A stretch of 64,000 bases of DNA from an uncultured Castellaniella sp. (GTDB lineage Bacteria > Pseudomonadota > Gammaproteobacteria > Burkholderiales > Burkholderiaceae_B). The DNA is taken from assembly GCF_937988725.1 (NCBI RefSeq), contig NZ_CALKHS010000004.1, forward strand, positions 248,001-312,000. The letters are read 5' to 3'. Below are positions 49,068 through 57,650 of this stretch, in pieces. Positions within the stretch are counted from its first letter, which is position 1. Each line of letters starts with the position of its first letter. A model generated the notes under the pieces. That model did no database searches. It worked only from the letters and a program-made list of their open reading frames with translations, and had not been told where the DNA came from. The translations under genes and the position numbers were made by a program.

Positions 49068-49813
49068 CGGCGGCCGCGGACGCGGTGCTGTCGGTCCGGG
49101 GTCTGTCGGCCCATTACGGCAAGGTCGCCGCCCTGGATCCCTTGGACCTGACGGTGGGGCAGGGCCGGATCGTGACGGTGATCGGCGCCAACGGCGCCGG
49201 CAAATCCACGCTGCTCAACGCCCTGATGGGCGCCTTGCCGCAGCGCGGCCACAGCCAGGGCCGCGTCCTGTTCCAGGGCCGGGAGATCCAGGACTGGGAC
49301 ATCGAGCGCCGGGTCGGGCTGGGCCTGACGCTGGTGCCCGAGCGGCGCGAACTCTTTGCCAGCATGTCGGTGCACGACAACCTGCTGCTGGGCGGGTTCC
49401 GCCTGTACCGCGCCGGGGTGCGCGGCTGGCGCGATACCCTGGATCAGGTCTACGCCCTGTTCCCGCGCCTGCGCGAGCGGGCAGACCAGGCGGCCGGCAC
49501 CCTGTCGGGCGGCGAGCGCCAGATGCTGGCGGTGGGCCGCGCCCTGATGGCCCGCCCGTCCCTGCTGATGCTGGACGAGCCCAGCCTGGGGCTGGCGCCC
49601 CGCGTGGTGCGGGAAATCTTCCAGACCATTGCCCAGCTGCGCAGCACGGGCGTGTCCATTCTGCTGGTCGAGCAGAACGCCCGCGCGGCCCTGCATGTGG
49701 CCGACACCGGCTACGTGCTGGAAACCGGCTCCGTCGTCCTGCAGGGCGAGGCGTCCATGCTGGCCACCCATCCCCGGGTCGTCGAAAGCTACCTTGGATT
49801 CGCCGGGACGTAG
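49064..49813 (+). CDS. livF: Branched-chain-type ABC ATPase LivF, cluster 1
   Basis: A 249-residue ATPase with GANGAGKST Walker A, signature LSGGERQ, Walker B LLMLDEPSLGLAP and LLVEQNA at the switch. It partners the LivG half of the upstream fusion. Its stop codon TAG (49811-49813) lies within a 12-bp perfect hairpin, and a repeat element follows. Confidence 0.93.
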   Translation: MTAAADAVLSVRGLSAHYGKVAALDPLDLTVGQGRIVTVIGANGAGKSTLLNALMGALPQRGHSQGRVLFQGREIQDWDIERRVGLGLTLVPERRELFASMSVHDNLLLGGFRLYRAGVRGWRDTLDQVYALFPRLRERADQAAGTLSGGERQMLAVGRALMARPSLLMLDEPSLGLAPRVVREIFQTIAQLRSTGVSILLVEQNARAALHVADTGYVLETGSVVLQGEASMLATHPRVVESYLGFAGT

Positions 49814-49837
49814 GACAGTCCCTGCGGACTGTCCTAC
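49810..49837 (+). other. Perfect 12-bp hairpin containing the livF stop codon
   Basis: GTAGGACAGTCC (49810-49821), loop CTGC, GGACTGTCCTAC (49826-49837). No T-run follows, so it is not a classic terminator. It overlaps the start of the 61-bp repeat. Confidence 0.6.
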
Positions 49838-49876
49838 GCCAGGCGAATCGAAGCGGCCTGCAGGCCGCGCCGTGGG
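49816..49876 (+). repeat. 61-bp intergenic repeat, copy A
   Basis: About 85 percent identical (9 differences in 61) to the minus strand of 55306-55366. It carries two dyads: CAGTCCCTGCGGACTG and the perfect palindrome GCGGCCTGCAGGCCGC. Both copies lie just after a gene of a branched-chain-type ABC cluster in the direction of transcription. Confidence 0.65.
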
Positions 49877-50036
49877 GGGCTTTATCGGCTTGAGACGCCC
49901 CTACCGCCCCCATGCAGGGTTCCATCGCATTGACACCCCCGCGGCCCGACGATAACCTCGAAAGGCAGCCCGCGCGGGGGCCTTGGCGTTTCGCGCGGGG
50001 CTTCGCAACACAAAGCATAATCAACGGAGACATTCC

Positions 50037-51239
50037 ATGAAGATGAAGAAGTTGTTGCTGTGCCTGGCGATTTCTGCGGCGATCCCCCAGTTCGCCGGTG
50101 CGGCCGAACCCTTGCGCATCGGGATCCTGAACGATCAGTCGGGCCTGTATTCCGATTTCGGCGGGGTGACGTCGGTGACGGCGGCCCAGATGGCCGTGAA
50201 GGACTTCGGCGGGGAAGTCCTGGGCCGCAAGATCGAAGTGGTGTCCGCGGACCACCAGAACAAGACCGACATCGCGACTTCCATCGCCCGCAAGTGGTTC
50301 GACGTGGATCACGTCGAAATGATCGGCGACCTGACCAATTCGGCGGTGGCCCTGGCCGTGCAGGGCCTGGCGCAGGAAAAGGGCAAGATCACCATCGCAT
50401 CCGGTCCTTTCTCCGCGGCCCTGACGGGCAAGGCCTGCTCGCCCACGGGCTTCCATTGGGCGTTTGACACCTACGCCTCGTCGGTGGGGACGGCCACCGG
50501 CCTGGTCAAGGAAGGCGCCAAGAACTGGTTCATCCTGGGGGCCGATTACGCTTATGGGAAGCAGCTGGCGGCCGACCTGACCAAGGTCGTGGACAAGAAC
50601 GGCGGCAAGGTCGTCGGCGAGGTCTTCCACCCGGTGGGCACGTCCGACTTCGCGTCCTTCCTGCTGCAGGCTCAGTCCTCCAAGGCGCAGGCCGTGGCGC
50701 TGGCCAACGCCGGCGCCGATACCAGCAACAGCATCAAGCAGGCCGCCGAATTCGGCCTGACCAAGGCCGGCCAGAAACTGGTGGCCCTGGGCATCGTGAT
50801 CAGCGACGTGCATGCGCTGGGCCTGGAAAAGGCGCAGGGGCTGGTGGCGACCACGCCGTTCTACTGGGATCGCGACGATGCCAGCCGGAAGTTCTCCGCG
50901 CGCTTCGAAAAGCTGACCCAGCGCGAACCCGGCATGGTGCAGGCCGGCGTGTATTCGTCCACCCTGCATTACCTGAAGGCCGTCAAGGCCGCCGGGACGA
51001 CCGACGGCAAGGCCGTGGCCGAAAAAATGCGTGAATTGCCGGTCAACGACTTCTTCGCCCACAACGGCGTCGTCCGCAAGGACGGCTGGATGGCCCACGA
51101 CATGTACCTGATCCAGGTGAAGACTCCGGCCGAATCCAAGGGCCCCTGGGACTACTACAAGATCCTGCGCACCCTGCCGGCCGATCTGGTGTCGGTGCCC
51201 TTGTCGGAAAGCGCCTGCCCCCTGGTCAAGAAGAGCTGA
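50037..51239 (+). CDS. Branched-chain-type ABC solute-binding protein, paralogue of cluster 2
   Basis: A 400-residue periplasmic protein, signal peptide ending near AGA-AEPLRIG. It is clearly a paralogue of the cluster 2 binding protein at 53301: both share HQNKxDIA, WFD, FLLQAQSS, VHxLGL, KDGWMAHDMYL-like and PWDYY segments and a C-terminal CPL. It follows cluster 1 but resembles the cluster 2 protein, so it may feed either permease set. Two strong hairpins end its transcript. Confidence 0.88.
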   Translation: MKMKKLLLCLAISAAIPQFAGAAEPLRIGILNDQSGLYSDFGGVTSVTAAQMAVKDFGGEVLGRKIEVVSADHQNKTDIATSIARKWFDVDHVEMIGDLTNSAVALAVQGLAQEKGKITIASGPFSAALTGKACSPTGFHWAFDTYASSVGTATGLVKEGAKNWFILGADYAYGKQLAADLTKVVDKNGGKVVGEVFHPVGTSDFASFLLQAQSSKAQAVALANAGADTSNSIKQAAEFGLTKAGQKLVALGIVISDVHALGLEKAQGLVATTPFYWDRDDASRKFSARFEKLTQREPGMVQAGVYSSTLHYLKAVKAAGTTDGKAVAEKMRELPVNDFFAHNGVVRKDGWMAHDMYLIQVKTPAESKGPWDYYKILRTLPADLVSVPLSESACPLVKKS

Positions 51240-51246
51240 TCGGGCC

Positions 51247-51320
51247 GGGCCGGAGATGCTCCGGCCCGAAGGGGCATGATATGAAAAACTCCGGCCCGTC
51301 GATGATGGGCCGGAGTTTTT
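51247..51320. terminator. Tandem hairpin terminator with interchangeable arms
   Basis: Hairpin 1: GGGCCGGAG (51247-51255) and CTCCGGCCC (51259-51267). Hairpin 2: AAAAACTCCGGCCC (51284-51297) and GGGCCGGAGTTTTT (51307-51320). Hairpin 2 is a bidirectional intrinsic terminator between convergent genes. The 9-nt arms are identical, so alternative pairings are possible. Confidence 0.85.
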
Positions 51321-51350
51321 TGCGTACCGCGGGCGGGTCGCCCGAACCGA

Positions 51351-52328
51351 TCAGCCGCGCGCCTTGCGCAGCGCGTGCCGGTGCAGCCATTCGCCGATGA
51401 TGCCGCGGCGGAAGGTCAGCACGCAGATGACGAAGATCAGCCCGATGACGATGGTGACGGATTCGCCCAGCACCCGGAACCACTGGATGCCGGTTTCCTG
51501 CATCAGGAAGCGCCCGATGTCGCCGACCTTGTTTTCCAGCGCGACGACGATGACGGCGCCCAGCACCGGGCCGGTCAGTGTGCCCATGCCGCCGATGAGC
51601 GTCATCAGGATCACCATGCCGGACATCTGCCAGGTCGCGTCCGACAGGGTGGCCGAGACGAACACCACCGATTTGGTGGCGCCCGCCAGCCCCGACAGGG
51701 CCGCCGACAGCACGAAGGCCAGCAGCTTGAAGCGGTCGACGTGGTAGCCCAGGGACACCATGCGGGCCTCGTTTTCGCGGATGGCCTTCAGCGCCTGGCC
51801 GAAGGGCGAATGCACCGTGCGCCAGATGAGCGCATAGCCCAGCACGAAGATCGCCATCACCACGTAGTACAGATTGATGTCCCGGGTGAGATCCAGCCCC
51901 AGGATGCTGCCGCGCGGAATGCCCTGCAGACCGTCCTCGCCGCCCGTGAAGGGCGCCTGCAGGAAGTAGAAGAACAGCATCTGCGCCAGGGCCAGGGTGA
52001 TCATGGCGAAATAGATTCCGCTGCGCCGGATGGACAGGATGCCGAAGATCAGGCCCAGCAGCGCGGCGCTGGCCGTGCCGAACAGCAGGCCGCTGAAGGT
52101 GGGCCAGCCCCAGACGGTCAGGGCCTGGCCGCAGGCGTAGCCGGCCAGCCCGAGGAAGGCGGCATGGCCGAAGGACAGCAGGCCGGTGTAGCCCAGCAGC
52201 AGGTTGAAGGCGCAGGCGAACAGGGCATAGCACATGACCTTCATGATGAAGATCGGGTAGGCGCCCAGCGCGGGCAGCGCCGCGATCACCACGAAGGCGA
52301 CCAGGTAGGCAAGCAGTTGTCGATTCAT
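51351..52328 (-). CDS. livM: Branched-chain-type ABC permease LivM, cluster 2
   Basis: A 325-residue LivM permease with about nine helices; LLSFGHAAFLGLAGYACG and LIGGMGTLTGPVLGA are family segments. ATG 52328 overlaps the livH stop by 4 bp. Last gene of the minus-strand cluster livG-livF-binding protein-livH-livM. It has no fused ATPase, unlike cluster 1. Confidence 0.92.
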   Translation of the reverse strand: MNRQLLAYLVAFVVIAALPALGAYPIFIMKVMCYALFACAFNLLLGYTGLLSFGHAAFLGLAGYACGQALTVWGWPTFSGLLFGTASAALLGLIFGILSIRRSGIYFAMITLALAQMLFFYFLQAPFTGGEDGLQGIPRGSILGLDLTRDINLYYVVMAIFVLGYALIWRTVHSPFGQALKAIRENEARMVSLGYHVDRFKLLAFVLSAALSGLAGATKSVVFVSATLSDATWQMSGMVILMTLIGGMGTLTGPVLGAVIVVALENKVGDIGRFLMQETGIQWFRVLGESVTIVIGLIFVICVLTFRRGIIGEWLHRHALRKARG

Positions 52329-53212
52329 GATTCTTTCCCGAACAGCCCCGCCGGGCGCAGCAGCAGCACGATCACCATGATGATGAAGACCACGGTGCTG
52401 GAGGCCTCCGGCCAGAAGACCTTGGTGAAGCCTTCGATGACGCCCAGCCCCAGGCCGGTGACGATGGACCCCAGGATCGAGCCCATGCCGCCGATGACGA
52501 CCACGGCGAACACCACGATGATCAGGTTGGATCCCATCAGGGGGGACACCTGCAGGATGGGGGCCGCCAGCACGCCGGCGAAGGCCGCCAGGCCCACGCC
52601 CAGCCCGAAGGTGAGCGAGATCATCAGCGGCACGTTGACCCCGAAGGCCTCGACGAGTTTGGCGTTTTCAGTGCCGGCCCGCAGCAGGGCGCCCAGGTGG
52701 GTCTTTTCGATCAGGAACCAGGTCAGCAGGCAGGCCAGGACGGACGCCACGACCACCCAGGCGCGATAGATCGGCAGATACATGAAGCCCAGGTTCACGC
52801 CGCCCTGCAGCAGCGCGGGGGTGGAATAGGGCTGTCCCGAGACCCCGTAGATGCTGCGGAACAGGCCTTCGATGATGAGCGCCAGGCCGAAGGTGAGCAG
52901 CAGGCCGTACAGGGGGTCGAGCTTGTACAGGTGGCGCAGCAGCAGGCGTTCGAGCAGGATGCCGAACAGCCCCACGACGATGGGCGAGAGCGCCAGCATC
53001 ACCCAGTAGTTCAGACCTAGGTACTGCAGGCCCAGCCAGGCGACGAAAGCCCCCAGCATGTAGAGCGCGCCGTGGGTGAAATTGATGATGTTGAGCAGGC
53101 CGAAAATGATGGCCAGCCCGAGCGAGAGCACGGCGTAGAAGGAGCCGTTGACCAGGCCGAGCAGCAATTGCCCGAGCAGGGCCTGGATAGGAACACCGAA
53201 GAGTTCTGTCAT
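52325..53212 (-). CDS. livH: Branched-chain-type ABC permease LivH, cluster 2
   Basis: A 295-residue LivH permease (LVNGSFYAVLSLGLAIIFGL, NFTHGALYMLGAF, VVIGGMGSILGSIV). I start at ATG 53212 because upstream codons of the frame fall in a non-coding gap after the binding-protein gene. Overlaps livM by ATGA. Confidence 0.92.
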   Translation of the reverse strand: MTELFGVPIQALLGQLLLGLVNGSFYAVLSLGLAIIFGLLNIINFTHGALYMLGAFVAWLGLQYLGLNYWVMLALSPIVVGLFGILLERLLLRHLYKLDPLYGLLLTFGLALIIEGLFRSIYGVSGQPYSTPALLQGGVNLGFMYLPIYRAWVVVASVLACLLTWFLIEKTHLGALLRAGTENAKLVEAFGVNVPLMISLTFGLGVGLAAFAGVLAAPILQVSPLMGSNLIIVVFAVVVIGGMGSILGSIVTGLGLGVIEGFTKVFWPEASSTVVFIIMVIVLLLRPAGLFGKES

Positions 53213-53300
53213 AGGGCTGCAGCGAAGGGGGATGACTGGAACGCTGGATGAGCGCATGGCCCGGCCGTCGAGGCTGGGCCATGCGGCTCAGGCGTCGAGA

Positions 53301-54512
53301 TTAGCCCTTGAGCAGGGGGCAGGTGGACGTGGATTCCGCGCCGTAGACCGATTCGGCGGGCAGGTCGCGGATGATGTTGTAGTAGTCCCAGGGAGCCTTG
53401 GACTGGTCGGGGCGCTTCACCTGGGCCAGGTACATGTCGTGCATGAACAGGCCGTCCTTGCGCACGTAGCCGTCCTTCGCGAACATGTCGTTGATCTTGT
53501 GGGACTTCAGGTACTGCATGATGGCGTCGCCATCGTCGGTGCCCGTGGCCTTGACGGCCTGCAGGTAGTTCAGGGCGGCGGAGTAGTCGGCCGCCTGGAC
53601 GAAGGACGGCGCCCGGTTCAGCTTGTCGAAGAAGCGCTTGGACCAGGTGCGGGAAGCGTCGGACTGGTTCCAGTACCAGGGCGTGGTCAGGTACAGCCCC
53701 GCGGTGTTGTCCAGGCCCAGGGAATGGACATCGTTGATGAACACCAGCAGGCCGGCCAGTTTCATGGTCTTGGTGATGCCGAATTCCTTGGCGGCCTTGA
53801 CGGAATTGATGAAGTCGCCGCCCGCGTTGGCCAGGCCCAGCACCTGGGCGCCCGAGCTTTGCGCCTGCAGCAGGAAGGACGAGAAGTCGGTGGTGGACAA
53901 GGGGGCGCGGACTTCGCCCAGGACCTTGCCGCCGTCCTTCTTCACGACCTTGGCGGTGTCCTGTTCCAGGGAATGGCCGAAGGCGTAGTCGGCCGTCAGG
54001 AAGAACCAGGTCTTGCCGCCTTCGCGCACCACGGCGGAACCGGTGCCGTTGGCCAGCGCCATCGTGTTGTAGGCGTAGTGCACGGTGTAGGGCGTGCATT
54101 TTTCATTGGTCAGCTGGGACGAGCCTGCGCCGATGGCGATGAAGGGTTTTTTCTTTTCAGCGGCTACGCCGGCCATGGCCAGGGCCGTGGCGGAATTGGT
54201 GCCGCCGATCAGCATGTCCATGTGCTGGGTGTCGAACCAGTCGCGGGCGCGGGCCGAGGCGATGTCGGCCTTGTTCTGGTGGTCGGCGGTCAGCAGTTCG
54301 ATCTTTTTCCCATTGATCTCGCCCCCCATGTCGGCGATGGCCATGCGGATGGCGTCGGCCCCACCATTGCCGTCGACGTCGGCGTAGACCCCGGACATGT
54401 CGGTGATGAAGCCAATGCGGATGACGTCGTCGGACATCCCGGCGGCGTGAGCGGAAAGGCCAAATCCCAGGCCGGCTACGGCGAGTGCGGCGGATAGGGT
54501 ACGCAATTTCAT
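53301..54512 (-). CDS. Branched-chain-type ABC solute-binding protein, cluster 2
   Basis: A 403-residue periplasmic protein. Signal peptide ends near AHA-AG; mature start VIRIGFITDMSGVYADV. Cysteines in NEKCTPY and the C-terminal STCPLL match those of the paralogue at 50037 and may form a disulfide. AGGAGA lies before ATG 54512. It sits between livF and livH of its cluster. Ligand unknown; family ligands include branched-chain amino acids, amides and aromatic acids. Confidence 0.9.
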   Translation of the reverse strand: MKLRTLSAALAVAGLGFGLSAHAAGMSDDVIRIGFITDMSGVYADVDGNGGADAIRMAIADMGGEINGKKIELLTADHQNKADIASARARDWFDTQHMDMLIGGTNSATALAMAGVAAEKKKPFIAIGAGSSQLTNEKCTPYTVHYAYNTMALANGTGSAVVREGGKTWFFLTADYAFGHSLEQDTAKVVKKDGGKVLGEVRAPLSTTDFSSFLLQAQSSGAQVLGLANAGGDFINSVKAAKEFGITKTMKLAGLLVFINDVHSLGLDNTAGLYLTTPWYWNQSDASRTWSKRFFDKLNRAPSFVQAADYSAALNYLQAVKATGTDDGDAIMQYLKSHKINDMFAKDGYVRKDGLFMHDMYLAQVKRPDQSKAPWDYYNIIRDLPAESVYGAESTSTCPLLKG

Positions 54513-54566
54513 GGGAAGTCTCCTGAGGAAACCGGTTGTGCCGGTAGATGTCATGATGGATTCGTG

Positions 54567-55280
54567 TCAGACGCCCAACAGGCTGTCGAGCGTGGATTGT
54601 TTTTCCTGCAGCTGGGCGGCGGGGAATTCCTCGACGATCTGACCGTGTTCCATGATGTAGAAGTGGTCAGCCAGCGGCGCGGCGAAGCGGAAGTTCTGCT
54701 CGACCATGACGATGGTGTAGCCCTTGGCTTTCAGGGCGGTGATCATGCGGGCCAGGGCCTGCACGATGACGGGCGCCAGGCCTTCGGAAATTTCGTCGAG
54801 CAGCAGCAGATTGGCGCCGGTGCGCAGGATGCGCGCGACGGCCAGCATCTGCTGTTCGCCGCCGGACAGGCGGGTGCCCGGCGAGTGGCGGCGTTCGAGC
54901 AGATTGGGGAACATGTCGTAGATTTCGGCCAGCGACATGCCCCCGCCCAGGGTGTTGCCCACGGTCGGGGGCAGCAGCAGGTTTTCTTCGCAGGACAGGG
55001 AGGCGAAGATGCCGCGTTCTTCCGGGCAGTAGCCGATGCCTAGGTGGGCGATGCGGTAGGTGGGCAGGTGGATGGATTCGGTGCCCTGGATGCGGATGGA
55101 GCCCGTGCGCCGGCTGGTAAGCCCGAGCAGCGCCCGCAGCGTGGTGGTGCGCCCGGCGCCGTTGCGTCCCAGCAGGGTGACGACCTGGCCGGGCTCGACG
55201 CGCATGTCGACCCCGTGCAGCACGTGGGATTCCCCATACCACGCTTGCAGGTTGGAGATCTCCAGGGCGGGCGCGGTCAT
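54567..55280 (-). CDS. livF: Branched-chain-type ABC ATPase LivF, cluster 2, with variant Walker A
   Basis: A 237-residue LivF. The signature LSGGEQQ, Walker B LLLLDEISEGLAP and MVEQNF switch are normal, but Walker A reads GRNGAGRTT: the phosphate-binding lysine is arginine. The codon on the coding strand is CGC, so no sequencing ambiguity is suggested. I believe Arg occurs in some LivF proteins of this group; if so it is a tolerated variant. It lies downstream of livG across 145 bp that hold repeat copy B. Confidence 0.9.
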   Translation of the reverse strand: MTAPALEISNLQAWYGESHVLHGVDMRVEPGQVVTLLGRNGAGRTTTLRALLGLTSRRTGSIRIQGTESIHLPTYRIAHLGIGYCPEERGIFASLSCEENLLLPPTVGNTLGGGMSLAEIYDMFPNLLERRHSPGTRLSGGEQQMLAVARILRTGANLLLLDEISEGLAPVIVQALARMITALKAKGYTIVMVEQNFRFAAPLADHFYIMEHGQIVEEFPAAQLQEKQSTLDSLLGV

Positions 55281-55305
55281 ATCGCCCCCTTGGCGCTATG
55301 CGCTT

Positions 55306-55366
55306 CCCACGTCGCGGCCTGCATGCCGCTCCGATTCGTCAGGCGCAAGTCAGTCCGCGGGGACTG
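55306..55366 (-). repeat. 61-bp intergenic repeat, copy B
   Basis: Minus-strand copy of the element at 49816-49876, 52 of 61 positions identical. Both dyads remain, the second with one mismatch. It lies between livG and livF of cluster 2. The adjacent bases up to 55425 contain CCCCCTCGGGGGG-like dyads reminiscent of Burkholderiales intergenic repeats. Confidence 0.62.
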
Positions 55367-55425
55367 CCCTGCGTCCGGTCTTATCCCCCCGAGGGGGAAT
55401 TCGCACTTGGGGCGGCCCTGCGTGC

Positions 55426-56217
55426 TCATGCACTTGCTCCTTCGAGTTCGCCTTGGGTGGTGCCCATGTAGGCTTCCATGACGGCGGGGTTGTTCGAGAC
55501 GGCGGCGTAGTCGCCTTCGGCCAGCACCGACCCGCGCGCCAGCACGGTGATGCGGTCGGCGATGGAAGAGACGACCTTCATGTTGTGTTCGACCATCAGG
55601 ATGGTGCGCCCGGCGCTGACCTGCTTGATGAGTTGGGTGACGCGGTCCACGTCTTCGTGGCCCATGCCCTGGGTGGGTTCGTCCAGCAGCATCAGGCTGG
55701 GTTCCATGGCCAGGGTGGTGGCGATTTCCAGGGCGCGCTTGCGGCCGTAGGGCAGGTTGACGGTGAGTTCGCCGGCGAAGTCCGCCAGGCCGACTTCGGC
55801 CAGCAGTTCCAGGGCCCGGGAGTTCAGGTGGTTCAGGCTGGTTTCGCTGCGCCAGAAATGAAAGGACAGGCCGGTGTTGCGCTGCAAGGCGATGCGCACG
55901 TTGTCCAGCACGGACAACTGCGGGAACACGGCTGAGATCTGGAAGGACCGGATGACGCCCTTGCGGGCGATCTCAGCGGGATTGTCGCGCGTGATCTCCT
56001 GGCCGTCGAAGAAGATCTGGCCCCTGGTGGGCGTCAGGAATTTGGTGAGCAGATTGAAGCAGGTGGTCTTGCCGGCCCCGTTGGGGCCGATCAGCGCGTG
56101 GATGTGGCCGCGCTGGACCTGCAGGTTGACGGCATCGACGGCGACGAATCCCAGGAAGGTTTTGGTCAGATCGCGGGTTTCGAGGATGGTGGATTGGTCC
56201 GTGCCCATAGAGCCCAT
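55426..56217 (-). CDS. livG: Branched-chain-type ABC ATPase LivG, cluster 2
   Basis: A 263-residue LivG: Walker A GPNGAGKTT, Q-loop RSFQISAVFP, signature LPYGRKRALEIA (again Arg where Gln is usual), Walker B LMLLDEPTQGM, switch MVEHNM. I start at ATG 56217, with AGGA just upstream; ATG 56208 is the alternative. First gene of the minus-strand cluster, 125 bp after nth. Confidence 0.92.
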   Translation of the reverse strand: MGSMGTDQSTILETRDLTKTFLGFVAVDAVNLQVQRGHIHALIGPNGAGKTTCFNLLTKFLTPTRGQIFFDGQEITRDNPAEIARKGVIRSFQISAVFPQLSVLDNVRIALQRNTGLSFHFWRSETSLNHLNSRALELLAEVGLADFAGELTVNLPYGRKRALEIATTLAMEPSLMLLDEPTQGMGHEDVDRVTQLIKQVSAGRTILMVEHNMKVVSSIADRITVLARGSVLAEGDYAAVSNNPAVMEAYMGTTQGELEGASA

Positions 56218-56342
56218 TTGTCCTGTCGCAGTGCAGCGCCGTTTGGCGGAATGTTGCAAGTATGGGACGGATCGGCGCAGGTCTCCATAGGGGTTTTTCA
56301 GAGTTTCCCTGACGTCGAATAGAAATGCTGCGGTGCGGCGAC

Positions 56343-56981
56343 CTAGGCCGGGCGGGTCTTGTCCGGGTAATCGCACAGGTCGCTGATCGGGCATTGCGGG
56401 CATTTGGGCTTGCGGGCCACGCAGACGTAGCGCCCGTGCAGGATCAGCCAATGGTGGGCGTCCAGCAGATAGTCTTTCGGGACGCGCTTCAGGAGCGCCC
56501 GCTCGACGGCCAGCACGGTTTTCCCCGGCGCGATGCCGGTGCGGTTGGCGACGCGGAAGATGTGCGTGTCCACCGCCATGGCGGCCTGCCGGAATGCCGT
56601 GTTCAGCACCACGTTGGCCGTCTTGCGGCCGACGCCGGGCAGGGCCTCCAGGGCCTCGCGGTTTTGCGGCACTTCGCCGCCGTGGCGCTCCAGCAGCAGT
56701 TCGCAGGTGCGGATCACGTTGCGGGCCTTGGTCTTGTACAGGCCGATGGTGCGGATGGCGTCCGTCAGGCCCTCCTCTCCCATGGCCAGCAGGCCTGCGG
56801 GCGTGCCGTGTTCGGGAAAGAAGCGGCGCGTGGCCAGATTCACCGATCGGTCGGTGGCCTGCGCCGACAGCATCACGGCGATCAGCAGCTGGAAGGTGCT
56901 GCCGTATTCCAGTTCGGTCTTGGGATGGGGGTTGGCTTCGCGCAGGCGGCGGAAGCATTCTTCGATGGCGGCGCGTTTCAT
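56343..56981 (-). CDS. nth: Endonuclease III
   Basis: A 212-residue base-excision repair glycosylase/AP lyase. The helix-hairpin-helix LPGVGRKTANVVLN carries the catalytic lysine, AVDTHIFRV the aspartate, and the C-terminus the [4Fe-4S] cysteines (CVARKPKCPQCPISDLC). It removes oxidized pyrimidines. ATGA overlap with the rnfB-like gene upstream. Confidence 0.95.
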   Translation of the reverse strand: MKRAAIEECFRRLREANPHPKTELEYGSTFQLLIAVMLSAQATDRSVNLATRRFFPEHGTPAGLLAMGEEGLTDAIRTIGLYKTKARNVIRTCELLLERHGGEVPQNREALEALPGVGRKTANVVLNTAFRQAAMAVDTHIFRVANRTGIAPGKTVLAVERALLKRVPKDYLLDAHHWLILHGRYVCVARKPKCPQCPISDLCDYPDKTRPA

Positions 56982-57589
56982 GAGCGTCGTGCGCGCGCCC
57001 GGGCCAGAGCCTGGGCGATGCGGTCCTGTTTGTCGTGGTCGGTGGAGGCGGCGGCCAGCGCCGGCTTGTTGGCCAGGGTGCGGGCGGCCGGCCCGGCGGA
57101 TTCCGCATGGCGGGCCAGCAGCCGCGCCGTGCGCGACTGGTAGCGTTCGCGGGCCGCCCGGGCGTCCTGCGAGGTCCAGGCGCGGCCGGCGGGCGCCATG
57201 GTGATGCAGTCGACCGGGCAGGGGGCCACGCACAGTTCGCAACCGGTGCAGTCGGCCTCGATGACGGTGTGCATGCTCTGGGCGGCGCCCAGGATGGCGT
57301 CCACGGGGCAGGCCTGGATGCACAGGGTGCAGCCGATGCAGTGCTCTTCGTCGATCAGCGCGACGCGGAACGGCTGGTGGACGCCGCAGTCGGGGTCCAG
57401 CGGCCTGGCCGGCCGGTCCAGCCGCCGCGACAGGGCGGCGATGGTCTGCGGCCCGCCGGGCGGGCAGCGATTGGTGTCGGCCTTGCCCTCGGCCATGGCC
57501 TGCGCATAGGGCCGGCAGCCGTCAAAGCCGCATTGCCCGCACTGCGTCTGCGGCAGCAGGGCGTCCAGTTCGTCGGTGAGAGAAGCCAT
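56978..57589 (-). CDS. rnfB: RnfB-like Fe-S electron transfer protein, orphan
   Basis: A 203-residue ferredoxin-like protein. An N-terminal CGQCGFDGC cluster motif is followed by two [4Fe-4S] ferredoxin motifs (CIGCTLCIQACPVDA and CTGCELCVAPCPVDC) as in RnfB/RsxB, but the N-terminal membrane helix of RnfB is absent and no other rnf genes are nearby. It overlaps nth by ATGA; an rnfB-nth pairing is known elsewhere. It may serve Fe-S supply or redox of Nth or another partner (inference). Confidence 0.88.
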   Translation of the reverse strand: MASLTDELDALLPQTQCGQCGFDGCRPYAQAMAEGKADTNRCPPGGPQTIAALSRRLDRPARPLDPDCGVHQPFRVALIDEEHCIGCTLCIQACPVDAILGAAQSMHTVIEADCTGCELCVAPCPVDCITMAPAGRAWTSQDARAARERYQSRTARLLARHAESAGPAARTLANKPALAAASTDHDKQDRIAQALARARARRS

Positions 57590-57650
57590 GGGGGAAACGG
57601 GTTGCGCTGAAACACCGCGCCGTGCCGTGTCCAGGGCGGGGCGCGCCGCC

